DNA of 16,266 nt, from the NCBI RefSeq assembly GCF_937891315.1, contig NZ_CALAGI010000031.1, positions 1-16,266 on the forward strand, read 5' to 3'. The position numbers and the translations under genes were made by a program. A model generated the notes under the pieces. The model was not told the origin of the DNA, made no database searches, and worked only from the letters and a program-made list of their open reading frames with translations. The DNA comes from an uncultured Amaricoccus sp. GTDB taxonomy: Bacteria > Pseudomonadota > Alphaproteobacteria > Rhodobacterales > Rhodobacteraceae. Shown here one piece after another: positions 6,970 through 13,942 of the stretch. Numbering within the stretch: position 1 is the stretch's first letter; the number at the start of each line of letters is the position of its first letter.

Positions 6970-8188
6970 GGTACCGGCTCATGGCGAGGGTGGCGTTGGT
7001 GCCGCCGAAGCCGAAGCTGTTCGACAGCACCGTGTCGAGCCCCGCCGCGTCGATCCGCGTCATGGCGATCTCGTCCGGGCTCAGCGCCGGATCAAGCTCG
7101 GTGATATTGGCCGAGGCCGTGATGAAATCGTCGCGCAGCATCAGCAGGCAATAGATCGCCTCCTGCACACCGGTCGCGCCCAGCGAATGCCCGGTCAGCG
7201 ACTTGGTCGAGGAGATCTTCGGCACATTGCCTTCGCCGAAGACGCGTCGCGCGGCCATCACTTCGGTCACGTCGCCCGCCGGGGTCGAGGTGCCATGCGC
7301 GTTGATATATTGCACCGCGCGATTGCCGATCGTCGAGAGCGCCAGCTTCATGCAGCGCTCCGCCCCCTCCCCCGACGGCGCCACCATGTCGTAGCCGTCG
7401 GAGGTCGCACCATAGCCCGTCACTTCGGCGTAGATCTTCGCGCCGCGCGCGAGCGCGTGGTTCAGTTCCTCGAGCACGACGACGCCGCCGCCGCCACCGA
7501 TGACAAAGCCGTCGCGGGTCGCGTCGAAGGCCCGGCTCGCGGTGGTGGGGGTGTCGTTGTATTTCGAGCTCATCGCGCCCATGGCGTCGAACAAACACGA
7601 AAGGGTCCAGTCGAGTTCCTCGCCGCCGCCGGCGAAGATGATGTCCTGCTTGCCCCACTGAATCATCTCGACGCCGTTGCCGACGCAATGGGCCGAGGTC
7701 GAGCAGGCCGAGGTGATGGAATAGTTCACGCCCTTGATCCTGAACGGCGTGGCGAGACAGGCCGAGTTGGTCGAGCTCATGCCGCGGGTCACCATGAACG
7801 GACCCATCCGCTTCGGGCTGCCCTTCTCGATCACGATGCGATGCGCCTCGAAGAGATTCTTGGTCGAGGGGCCGCCCGAGCCCATGATCAGCCCGGTGCG
7901 TTCGTTCGAGACGTCGCTTTCCTCGAGCCCCGCGTCCTCGATCGCCTGCTGCATGGCGATGTAGTTCCAGGCCGCGCCGTCGCCCATGAAGCGCAGCTGG
8001 CGCTTGTCGACATGGGCGGCGATGTCGATCTCGGGCTTGCCATGCACCTGGCAGCGAAACCCGTGCTCGGCATAATCCGGAGCGAAGACGATCCCGGAGC
8101 GCCCGGCTTTCAGCGACGCGGCGACCTCCTCGGCGTTGTTGCCGATCGAGGACACGATGCCGAGCCCGGTGACGACGACGCGGCGCAT
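6962..8188 (-). CDS. fabB: 3-oxoacyl-ACP synthase I (KAS I)
   Basis: FabB condenses malonyl-ACP with acyl-ACP and is specifically needed to elongate the cis-3-decenoyl intermediate made by FabA, so it commits carbon to unsaturated fatty acids. The 408-residue thiolase-fold enzyme shows the Cys-His-His triad of elongating KAS enzymes: Cys162 in ITSACSTSAHCVG, His298 in NAHGTSTPAGD and His334 in TKSLTGHSLGA, with the conserved Lys329. The SAHCVG context and the fabA neighbour favour FabB over FabF. The ATG at 8188 has GGGAGG six bases upstream. It starts 31 bases after fabA and overlaps fabI by 8 bases. Confidence 0.95.
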   Translation of the reverse strand: MRRVVVTGLGIVSSIGNNAEEVAASLKAGRSGIVFAPDYAEHGFRCQVHGKPEIDIAAHVDKRQLRFMGDGAAWNYIAMQQAIEDAGLEESDVSNERTGLIMGSGGPSTKNLFEAHRIVIEKGSPKRMGPFMVTRGMSSTNSACLATPFRIKGVNYSITSACSTSAHCVGNGVEMIQWGKQDIIFAGGGEELDWTLSCLFDAMGAMSSKYNDTPTTASRAFDATRDGFVIGGGGGVVVLEELNHALARGAKIYAEVTGYGATSDGYDMVAPSGEGAERCMKLALSTIGNRAVQYINAHGTSTPAGDVTEVMAARRVFGEGNVPKISSTKSLTGHSLGATGVQEAIYCLLMLRDDFITASANITELDPALSPDEIAMTRIDAAGLDTVLSNSFGFGGTNATLAMSRYHG

Positions 8189-8219
8189 GGCCGACCTCCC
8201 TGTCTATCGCCTTTCGGCG

Positions 8220-8726
8220 TCAATCCCGAAACAGCCCGACCTTCATGTCGGTCGTGGTGTAGATCGTCTCGCCGTCGGCCTTCATCACGCCATTGGCGAT
8301 GCCGAGCTTCAGCTTGCGGTCGAGTACCCGGGTGAAGTTCACCGTATACTCCACGAGCTTGACCGCGGGCGTCACCATGCCGGTGAACTTCACCTCGCCC
8401 ACGCCCAGCGCGCGACCCCGGCCCTCCATGCCGCGCCAGCCGAGGTTGAAACCCGTCAGCTGCCACAGCGCGTCGAGCCCGAGGCAGCCCGGCATCACCG
8501 GATCGCCGATGAAATGGCAGGCGAAGAACCAGAGATCGGCGCGAATGTCGAATTCCGCGACCACGTGCCCCTTGCCGTCCGGGCCGCCATCGTCCGAAAT
8601 CTCGGTGATCCGGTCGAACATCAGCATCGGCGGCGCCGGCAATTGCGGATTTCCCGCGCCGAACATCTCGCCGCGCCCGCAAGACAACAGCCCCTCGTAG
8701 TCGATGCTCGTCGGCCTGTCGCCCAT
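8220..8726 (-). CDS. fabA: Bifunctional 3-hydroxydecanoyl-ACP dehydratase/isomerase
   Basis: FabA dehydrates 3-hydroxydecanoyl-ACP and isomerises trans-2- to cis-3-decenoyl-ACP, the branch point for unsaturated fatty acids. The 168-residue hotdog-fold protein carries the FabA active site, with His71 in FFACHFIGDPVMPG and Asp85 in CLGLDALWQL. These are one residue off the E. coli His70/Asp84 numbering. The N-terminal DYEGLLSCGRGEMFG and LPAPPMLMFDRI blocks are also characteristic. It is the first gene of a six-gene minus-strand run and is divergent from irr, an arrangement known from other alphaproteobacteria. A candidate promoter is at 8777-8804, leaving a leader of about 45-50 bases. The ribosome-binding sequence is weak. 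Confidence 0.96.
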   Translation of the reverse strand: MGDRPTSIDYEGLLSCGRGEMFGAGNPQLPAPPMLMFDRITEISDDGGPDGKGHVVAEFDIRADLWFFACHFIGDPVMPGCLGLDALWQLTGFNLGWRGMEGRGRALGVGEVKFTGMVTPAVKLVEYTVNFTRVLDRKLKLGIANGVMKADGETIYTTTDMKVGLFRD

Positions 8727-8776
8727 GATCGCTTCGCGGCTCCCGCCCGGAATTTCGTTGTTTTGGCCGCGCGACC

Positions 8777-8804
8777 TCTATCACCCGCGCCGCGCCGCGT
8801 GCAA
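8777..8804 (-). promoter_or_regulatory. Candidate fabA operon promoter
   Basis: On the minus strand TTGCAC (8804-8799), a 16-base GC-rich spacer and GATAGA (8782-8777) form a plausible sigma-70 promoter. It lies within the 162-base gap shared with irr, so a regulator binding here could affect both directions. This is pattern-based inference only. I could not identify a convincing FadR- or Irr-type operator. Confidence 0.35.
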
Positions 8805-8888
8805 GGGCGCGTGCGAGACCGGCCGGGGCGGCGAAAGACGACGCGATGGTAACGGAAATGAGGCTGGAAAATCCTGACATATTTGGTT

Positions 8889-9365
8889 ATGGCTTGTTTC
8901 ATGACTCTGCGCATCGACCAGAAATCACTCTTGGCGCCCGATACCGACCGGCGACGTCGGCGTGTGCGCGCGTCGGAATGGCTGACCGGCGCCGGCCTGC
9001 GGCCCACCCGCCAGCGTCTGGCGCTGGCCGAACTCCTGGTCGGCGACGGTCGCGACCGCCATGTCACCGCCGAGAGCCTGTTCGAGGCGGCGATGGACAT
9101 CGACGCGCCCGTCTCGCTCGCCACGGTCTACAATACGCTGAAGGCGTTCTGCGCGGCCGGCCTGCTGAACGAAGTCACGGTGGACGGCACGCGCTCCTAT
9201 TTCGACACCCGGGTCGATGAGCATCCGCATTATTACTGGGAGGAGGACGGCCGGCTGACCGACGCTCCCATGGACGCCGTGTGCCTCATCGGCGCGCCGG
9301 TCGTTCCCGAAGGCGCGACGCTCGCCCGCGTCGACGTGGTCATCCGCCTCCGCCGCGCCGACTGA
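8889..9365 (+). CDS. irr: Iron response regulator Irr (Fur family)
   Basis: Irr is the alphaproteobacterial Fur-family regulator that senses iron through haem status and controls haem synthesis and iron uptake genes. The winged-helix domain runs from about residue 25 (LTGAGLRPTRQRLALAELL) to the Fur signature LATVYNTLKAFCAAGLL. It is followed by the dimerisation half, ending VDVVIRLRRAD, very close to the Irr C-terminus as I know it. There are no CxxC zinc motifs, unlike Fur, Zur or PerR. In the haem-responsive region the three consecutive histidines of several studied Irr proteins appear as His-Pro-His (EHPHYYWEEDG). An N-terminal GCPWHD-type haem motif is absent. The start is uncertain: ATG 8889 is used here, but ATG 8901 and TTG 8883 are in frame and none has a clear ribosome-binding sequence. 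Confidence 0.87.
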   Translation: MACFMTLRIDQKSLLAPDTDRRRRRVRASEWLTGAGLRPTRQRLALAELLVGDGRDRHVTAESLFEAAMDIDAPVSLATVYNTLKAFCAAGLLNEVTVDGTRSYFDTRVDEHPHYYWEEDGRLTDAPMDAVCLIGAPVVPEGATLARVDVVIRLRRAD

Positions 9366-9373
9366 TACCAAAT

Positions 9374-9707
9374 CCGTTTGATTGCTGCCCTTACCTGCCC
9401 GGACCTAGCGTAGCCGCCCAAGGCGGCGCCCCTGTCGATGTCCCCGCCGCTGGCCAGCAACGCCGGGGCGATGCGCGCCTGCCGGGCCTCCACTTCGCGA
9501 TTTCGAGGTTACGCGAAATCGTGACGGGCGTGCCCCGCGGGGGCATGACCGTCTGCGACGGTCAAGCCGGGCACACCCGCCCCGATTCAACCCTCCCGGA
9601 GAAATCCCCACCCCTCGCGCCCTCCGCAGGCTTGCTCCGGGCGCGCGGACCGCGGGCGCGCCACTGGCGCCCCCTGAGATCGGTCCGCGAGGACATCTCG
9701 ATCCAAC
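9374..9707 (+). repeat. Mosaic palindromic intergenic repeat, copy B (longest)
   Basis: The 351-base gap between convergent irr and glyA is almost entirely this element. It begins with CCGTTTGAT as copy A does and shares the core (9408-9530, about 94% identity with 3351-3473). It then has a 65-base middle segment (9531-9595) holding two further hairpins: TGCCCC/GGGGCA (9531-9545) and TGACCGTC/GACGGTCA with a 3-base loop (9546-9564). A 30-base block (9621-9650) missing from A follows. The right part, 9620-9673, matches copy C at 53 of 54 positions. The distal end has CGCGGACCG (9644-9652) pairing with CGGTCCGCG (9681-9689) around a smaller GCGCC/GGCGC hairpin. The end lies about ten bases from the glyA stop. 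Confidence 0.85.
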
Positions 9708-9716
9708 GATCTGGCG

Positions 9717-11012
9717 TCAGAGCCCCGGATAGATCGGGAACCGGTCGCAGAGCGCCTGGACGCGGGCCTTCACGCCGGTCTCGACCTCGGCATTGCCATC
9801 GGACCCGTTCGCCGCGAGCCCGTCCACCACCGCGACGATCAATTCGCCGATCTCGCGGAACTCCGCCTCGCCAAAGCCGCGCGTCGTCCCCGCCGGGGTG
9901 CCGAGGCGCACGCCGGAAGTCACGGTCGGCGGCTGCGGATCGAACGGAATGCCGTTCTTGTTGCAGGTGATATGCGCGCGGCCGAGCGCCTTCTCGGTCT
10001 CGGCGCCGGTGACGCCCTTCGGCCGCAGATCGACCAGCATCAGATGCGTGTCGGTGCCGCCGGTGACGATGTCGATCCCGCCCTTCATCAGCGTTTCGGC
10101 CAGCGTCCTGGCATTGGCCACCACCGCCGCCGCGTAGCCGGCGAACTCCGGCCGCAGCGCCTCGCCGAAGGCCACCGCCTTGCCGGCGATCACATGCATC
10201 AGCGGCCCACCCTGCAGGCCGGGGAAGATCGCCGAATTGATCTTCTTCGCAATCGCCTCGTCATTGGTCAGCACGAGACCGCCGCGCGGGCCGCGCAGCG
10301 TCTTGTGCGTGGTCGAGGTGACGACATGCGCGTGGCCGATCGGGCTCGGATGCTGGCCACCGGCGACGAGGCCGGCGAAATGCGCCATGTCGACCATCAG
10401 ATAGGCGCCGATCTCGTCGGCCACCGCGCGGAACTTCGCGAAATCGATCTGGCGCGGGATCGCCGAGCCGCCGGCGATGATCAGCTTCGGCTTGTGCTCC
10501 CTGGCGAGCGCCGCCATCTCGTCATAGTCGAGCCGGCTGTCCTGCCGGCGCACGCCGTAATGCACGGCGTTGAACCACTTGCCCGACATGTTGGGCTTGG
10601 CGCCATGGGTCAGATGCCCGCCCGAGGCGAGATCCATGGCGAGGAAGGTCTCGCCCGGCTTCAGCAGCGCGAGAAACACCGACTGGTTCGCCTGGCTGCC
10701 GGAATTGGCCTGCACATTGGCGAAGCCCGCGCCGAACAGTTTCTTCACCCGCTCGATCGCCAGCGTCTCAGCCACGTCGACGAACTGGCAGCCGCCATAG
10801 TAGCGCCGGCCGGGATAGCCTTCCGCGTACTTGTTGGTCATCACCGAGCCCTGCGCCTGCAGCACGGCGCGGCTGACGATGTTCTCGGAGGCGATGAGCT
10901 CGATCTCGTCGCGCTGGCGGGTCAGTTCGTCGCCGATGGCGCCGAAGATCTCGGGATCGCGATCCGACAGGGACTCGACGAAAAATCCGGTCTCGGGAAC
11001 AATGTCTTTCAC
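9717..11012 (-). CDS. glyA: Serine hydroxymethyltransferase
   Basis: GlyA is the PLP enzyme that interconverts serine plus tetrahydrofolate with glycine plus 5,10-methylene-tetrahydrofolate, the main source of one-carbon units. The 431-residue product has the family length. Seen here: SENIVS (43-48), YAEGYPGRRYYGG with the active-site Glu65, the cofactor residues Asp208 and His211 in MVDMAHFAG, and the PLP lysine Lys237 in TSTTHKTLRGPRGG. The start is GTG 11012-11010, chosen because an almost perfect AAGGAGG sits about 7 bases upstream and MKDIVPETGFF is a sensible N-terminus. The gene stands alone: divergent from nadK and convergent with irr, with repeat B behind its stop. No neighbouring nrdR or riboflavin genes are seen. 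Confidence 0.97.
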   Translation of the reverse strand: MKDIVPETGFFVESLSDRDPEIFGAIGDELTRQRDEIELIASENIVSRAVLQAQGSVMTNKYAEGYPGRRYYGGCQFVDVAETLAIERVKKLFGAGFANVQANSGSQANQSVFLALLKPGETFLAMDLASGGHLTHGAKPNMSGKWFNAVHYGVRRQDSRLDYDEMAALAREHKPKLIIAGGSAIPRQIDFAKFRAVADEIGAYLMVDMAHFAGLVAGGQHPSPIGHAHVVTSTTHKTLRGPRGGLVLTNDEAIAKKINSAIFPGLQGGPLMHVIAGKAVAFGEALRPEFAGYAAAVVANARTLAETLMKGGIDIVTGGTDTHLMLVDLRPKGVTGAETEKALGRAHITCNKNGIPFDPQPPTVTSGVRLGTPAGTTRGFGEAEFREIGELIVAVVDGLAANGSDGNAEVETGVKARVQALCDRFPIYPGL

Positions 11013-11272
11013 GGTCGGCCCTCCTTTTTCGGGCGGGGTACGGGATGTCGCCCTGATAGCGCGATTGTCGCGGACGCGAAACCGGCAAAACGTCGCGCAA
11101 CTCTGTCACACTCCCTGATTTTCGCCGAACCGCCACCGTTTTCCCGGCGACCCGCTTTCCCGGCGACCCGCCTGCCTCGCACCGCCGGCAAGAACCTTGT
11201 CACATCGCCCTCCCCGCGCGAGAGTGCGGACTCCGGCCGCCGGCCGCCGGTGGTCGCGCAGGAAGCATCCCC
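11013..11272. other. Divergent leader region between glyA and nadK
   Basis: This 260-base region serves both divergent genes. On the minus side it begins with the strong AAGGAGG ribosome-binding sequence of glyA. On the plus side it ends with AGGAAG at 11260-11265, seven bases before the nadK TTG. In between are a tandem 16-base duplication (11140-11171) and a repetitive CCGGCCG stretch near 11233-11249. I looked for a folate or glycine riboswitch and for clear sigma-70 boxes and did not find a convincing one. Confidence 0.4.
11140..11171. repeat. Tandem 16-base direct duplication
   Basis: The unit TTTCCCGGCGACCCGC occurs twice in perfect tandem, at 11140-11155 and 11156-11171. It lies between glyA and nadK and has no evident coding role. 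Two copies only; a recent slippage duplication or a pair of binding sites are both possible. Confidence 0.8.
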
Positions 11273-12034
11273 TTGGTATTCGAGCGCATTCACTTCTGCG
11301 CCAGTTCGGTGGATCTGGCGCGAAACTCGCGGGAACGGCTGATCGCCAGGCATGGGCAGGCGCCGATCGAGACCGCCGATGTGATCGTCGCACTCGGCGG
11401 CGACGGGCTCATGCTCACCACGCTGCACACCAATCCCACCCGGCTGCCGGTCTATGGCATGAACCGCGGAACCGTCGGCTTCCTGATGAACAGCTATTCC
11501 GAGCACAATCTCGCCGCGCGTCTGGCGGCGGCGGAGGCGGCGGCGACCAATCCGCTGCGCATGCGGGCGACGACGTCCGACGGACAGGTGATCGAGGCGC
11601 TGGCGATCAACGAGGTGTCGATCCTGCGCGCCGGGCCGCAGGCGGCGAAGCTCCGCATCGTCATCGACGGCCGCGAGCGGATGGCGGAACTCGTCTGCGA
11701 CGGCGCGCTCGTCGCGACGCCGGCGGGCTCGACCGCCTACAACTATTCGGCGCATGGCCCGATCCTGCCGATCGGCGCCGACATCCTCGCGCTGACGCCG
11801 ATGTCGGCCTTCCGGCCGCGGCGCTGGCGCGGCGCCCTGCTGCCCAGGCGCGCGCGCATCACCTTCGAGGTGCGCGAGGCGGAGAAGCGGCCGGTCTCGG
11901 CGGTCGCCGATTCGTTCGAGGTGCGCGACGCGGTGCTGATCGAGATCGAATGCGCCTCCGACATCACCCATCGCATCCTCTTCGACCCCGGCCACGGGCT
12001 CGAGGAGCGGCTGATCCGCGAGCAATTCGCCTGA
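11273..12034 (+). CDS. nadK: NAD kinase
   Basis: NAD kinase phosphorylates NAD to NADP, the only route to NADP in most bacteria. The 253-residue protein is typical for alphaproteobacterial members. It has the catalytic GGDG motif in ALGGDGLML (residues 42-45), the NRGTVGFLMN block, Asn113-Glu114 in INEVS, and the glycine-rich ATPAGSTAYNYSAHGP segment (148-163). The start is TTG at 11273, supported by AGGAAG seven bases upstream; translation gives MVFERIHFCAS, a reasonable beta-strand start. It opens a plus-strand run with the AI-2E protein, hdaA and ppk1, with a 60-base gap to the next gene, so co-transcription with it is possible. It is divergent from glyA. Confidence 0.95.
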   Translation: MVFERIHFCASSVDLARNSRERLIARHGQAPIETADVIVALGGDGLMLTTLHTNPTRLPVYGMNRGTVGFLMNSYSEHNLAARLAAAEAAATNPLRMRATTSDGQVIEALAINEVSILRAGPQAAKLRIVIDGRERMAELVCDGALVATPAGSTAYNYSAHGPILPIGADILALTPMSAFRPRRWRGALLPRRARITFEVREAEKRPVSAVADSFEVRDAVLIEIECASDITHRILFDPGHGLEERLIREQFA

Positions 12035-12094
12035 TCCCTTGCGGCGCGCGCGGTCGCGGGGCACCTAGGCCGAAGTCACGGAAGGATCGGACGT

Positions 12095-13162
12095 ATGGCG
12101 CTGAGCGCGCGGCGGCAATGGGGTTTCTGGGGCATCGGCCTGGCGCTGGTGCTGCTCATCATGTGGCTGCTCGGCGGCGCGCTCCTGCCCTTCATCGCCG
12201 GGGCGGCACTCGCCTATGTCCTCGATCCGCTGGCCGACCGGCTGGAGCGGATCGGCATGGCGCGCGCCGCGGCGACGGCCGTGATCGCGATCGCCGTGAT
12301 CCTCGCCTTCGCGCTGATCGTGCTCTTCGCCGTGCCGGCGCTGGTCGCGCAGGCCCAGGCGCTGGCGGTGGCGATGCCGGACTATCTCGCCCGGCTGACG
12401 GCGGTGCTCTCGGCGCGCTTTCCCGGACTCTTCGACGAGAATTCGATCACCCGGCGCGGCCTCGCCTCGGCCGAGGCCATGCTGCGCGAGGGCGGCATGG
12501 CCATGGTGAACCAGGTGCTCGCCTCCGGCCTGCAGGTCATCAATTTCCTTGTCGTGCTCTTGGTGACGCCGGTGGTCGCCTTCTACCTCCTGCTCGACTG
12601 GGACAAGATCGTGGCCAAGGTCAACGGCGCCTTGCCGCGCCAGCACGCGCCGACCATCCGCCGCCTGATGCGCGAGATCGACGCGGTGATGGCGGGGTTC
12701 GTTCGCGGCCAGCTGTCGGTCTGCGTCATCCTCGGCACCTTCTACGCGGTGGCGCTGATGGTGATCGGATTGCCCTACGGCTTTCTGGTCGGGATGGTGG
12801 CGGGGCTCATCTCCTTCATCCCGTTCGTCGGCTCGACGGTCGGGCTGCTGCTCTCGGTCGGCATCGCACTCTTCACCTTCTGGGAGCAGCCGATCTGGAT
12901 CTTCGTGACGGCGGGCATCTTCGGCTTCGGTCAGTTCGTCGAGGGCAACATCCTGTCGCCGCATCTGGTCGGCAAGTCGGTGGGGCTGCATCCGGTGCTG
13001 CTCATCCTCGCGCTCTCGGTCTTCGGGGCGATGTTCGGCTTCGCCGGGCTGCTGATCGCGGTCCCCGTGGCCGCGGCGCTCGGCGTCCTCAGCCGCTACG
13101 CCTTCGATCAGTATCTCGCCAGCCCGCTCTACAGCGGCAAGCTGCCACCGGCGGATCCGTGA
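12095..13162 (+). CDS. AI-2E family (PerM-like) membrane transporter
   Basis: This 355-residue polytopic inner-membrane protein belongs to the AI-2E transporter family, whose members have been linked to autoinducer export, sodium/proton exchange or permease roles; the substrate here is unknown. Hydrophobic segments are seen at about residues 12-44, 60-84, 146-167, 207-225, 227-263, 266-281 and 301-335. A less hydrophobic, partly charged stretch at about 86-140 matches the usual family topology. The motifs FIPFVGS (241-247), EGNILSPHLVGKSVGLHPV and the following hydrophobic block are typical of the C-terminal half. The ATG at 12095 has GGAAGGA eight bases upstream. Its stop overlaps the hdaA start (GTGA), an arrangement consistent with the perM-hdaA pairing seen in other alphaproteobacteria. 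Confidence 0.93.
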   Translation: MALSARRQWGFWGIGLALVLLIMWLLGGALLPFIAGAALAYVLDPLADRLERIGMARAAATAVIAIAVILAFALIVLFAVPALVAQAQALAVAMPDYLARLTAVLSARFPGLFDENSITRRGLASAEAMLREGGMAMVNQVLASGLQVINFLVVLLVTPVVAFYLLLDWDKIVAKVNGALPRQHAPTIRRLMREIDAVMAGFVRGQLSVCVILGTFYAVALMVIGLPYGFLVGMVAGLISFIPFVGSTVGLLLSVGIALFTFWEQPIWIFVTAGIFGFGQFVEGNILSPHLVGKSVGLHPVLLILALSVFGAMFGFAGLLIAVPVAAALGVLSRYAFDQYLASPLYSGKLPPADP

Positions 13163-13857
13163 GCTTGGCCGGGCCGCGGCAACTCGTCTTCGACCTCGCG
13201 ACCCGGCCGGCGCTGGGGCGCGCGGATTTCTTCGTATCGCCCGCCAACCGACTGGCGCTGGCACAGGTCGATACCTGGCCGGCATGGCCCGGCGGGCGGC
13301 TCGCCATCGCCGGACCGGCCGGCGCCGGCAAGACCCATCTCGCGCATGTCTGGGCGGCGCGATCGGGCGCGCGCCTCCTGCCGGCCGCCGCGCTCGCGGC
13401 GCTCGATATCGGCGCGCTCCCCGAGGGCGCGGCGCTCGTTGTCGAGGATGTGGACCGGCTGCCCGAACTGCCCGCGGCGCAGGCGGGCGCGGCGGAGGAG
13501 GCGCTCTTTCACGTCGCGAACCGCCTCGCCGCCGCCGGCGCGCTGATGGTCAGCGGGCGCGAGCCGCCCGCGCGCTGGGCGATCCGCCTGCCGGACCTCG
13601 CGAGCCGGCTGCGCGCATCGCCGGTGGCGCGGCTCGAGGCGCCGGACGACGCCCTGCTCGCCGCCGTTCTGCTCAAACTCTTCGGCGATCGGCAGATCGT
13701 GGTCGAGGTCGATCTTGTCCAGTATCTGCTGACGCGCATGGACCGGTCCTTCGAGGCGGCCGAGGCGCTGGTGGCCGAACTCGATCGCGCGGCGCTCGCC
13801 CGGCGACGCCCGGTGACGCGCGTGCTCGCGGCGGAGATTCTGCGCGGCGCGGAATAA
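13159..13857 (+). CDS. hdaA: DnaA-related replication regulator HdaA
   Basis: HdaA promotes hydrolysis of DnaA-ATP together with the DNA-loaded sliding clamp, limiting replication to once per cycle. The 232-residue protein has only a DnaA-type AAA+ module and no C-terminal DNA-binding domain IV. Near the N-terminus QLVFDL (residues 8-13) matches the position of the clamp-binding motif of Hda proteins. Walker A is GPAGAGKTH (52-60) and Walker B is LVVEDVDR (93-100). A sensor I-like MVSGREPP and the arginine-finger block LPDLASRLRAS (144-154) follow, and RMDRSFE (193-199) is in the sensor II region. The start is GTG 13159, overlapping the previous stop by four bases; the reading frame is open far upstream but non-homologous there. 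The gene lies before ppk1, as in several alphaproteobacteria. Confidence 0.9.
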   Translation: MSLAGPRQLVFDLATRPALGRADFFVSPANRLALAQVDTWPAWPGGRLAIAGPAGAGKTHLAHVWAARSGARLLPAAALAALDIGALPEGAALVVEDVDRLPELPAAQAGAAEEALFHVANRLAAAGALMVSGREPPARWAIRLPDLASRLRASPVARLEAPDDALLAAVLLKLFGDRQIVVEVDLVQYLLTRMDRSFEAAEALVAELDRAALARRRPVTRVLAAEILRGAE

Positions 13858-13860
13858 CTT

Positions 13861-13875
13861 GCGGCGCGACGCCGC
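13861..13875. other. Short GC hairpin after hdaA
   Basis: GCGGCG and CGCCGC pair around a 3-base CGA loop, beginning three bases after the hdaA stop. There is no T-run, so intrinsic termination is doubtful. It separates hdaA from the candidate ppk promoter. Confidence 0.35.
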
Positions 13876-13889
13876 GGCGACGGAGCGAA

Positions 13890-13917
13890 TTGCCACCAGC
13901 CCGAAATCTGCGATAGT
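13890..13917 (+). promoter_or_regulatory. Candidate ppk promoter
   Basis: TTGCCA (13890-13895), a 16-base spacer and GATAGT (13912-13917) lie in the 85-base gap after hdaA. The predicted start would be about 18 bases before the ppk ATG, just upstream of its GGAG sequence (13929-13932). The spacing and ATAG core match the fabA and ychF candidates. It suggests ppk can be transcribed independently of hdaA. Pattern-based inference. Confidence 0.4.
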
Positions 13918-13942
13918 CGGGGCGACCCGGAGACTGTCAGCC

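Noticed and set aside
9374..9707. CRISPR array
   Set aside because: The repeated elements are hundreds of bases long, dispersed and mosaic, with no regular spacers and no cas genes nearby.
11013..11272. Possible folate, glycine or SAM riboswitch before glyA
   Set aside because: I could not find a conserved aptamer core or pairing pattern on the minus strand; a covariance-model search would be decisive.
11197..13158. Long upstream extension of the hdaA reading frame through nadK and the AI-2E gene
   Set aside because: The translated extension is arginine- and glycine-rich with no homology, and overlaps two well-supported genes. The hdaA-like sequence begins at GTG 13159.
13859..13942. Longer ppk start upstream of ATG 13943
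   Set aside because: The extra 28 codons overlap the candidate promoter and have no ribosome-binding sequence; ATG 13943 has GGAG at a good distance.
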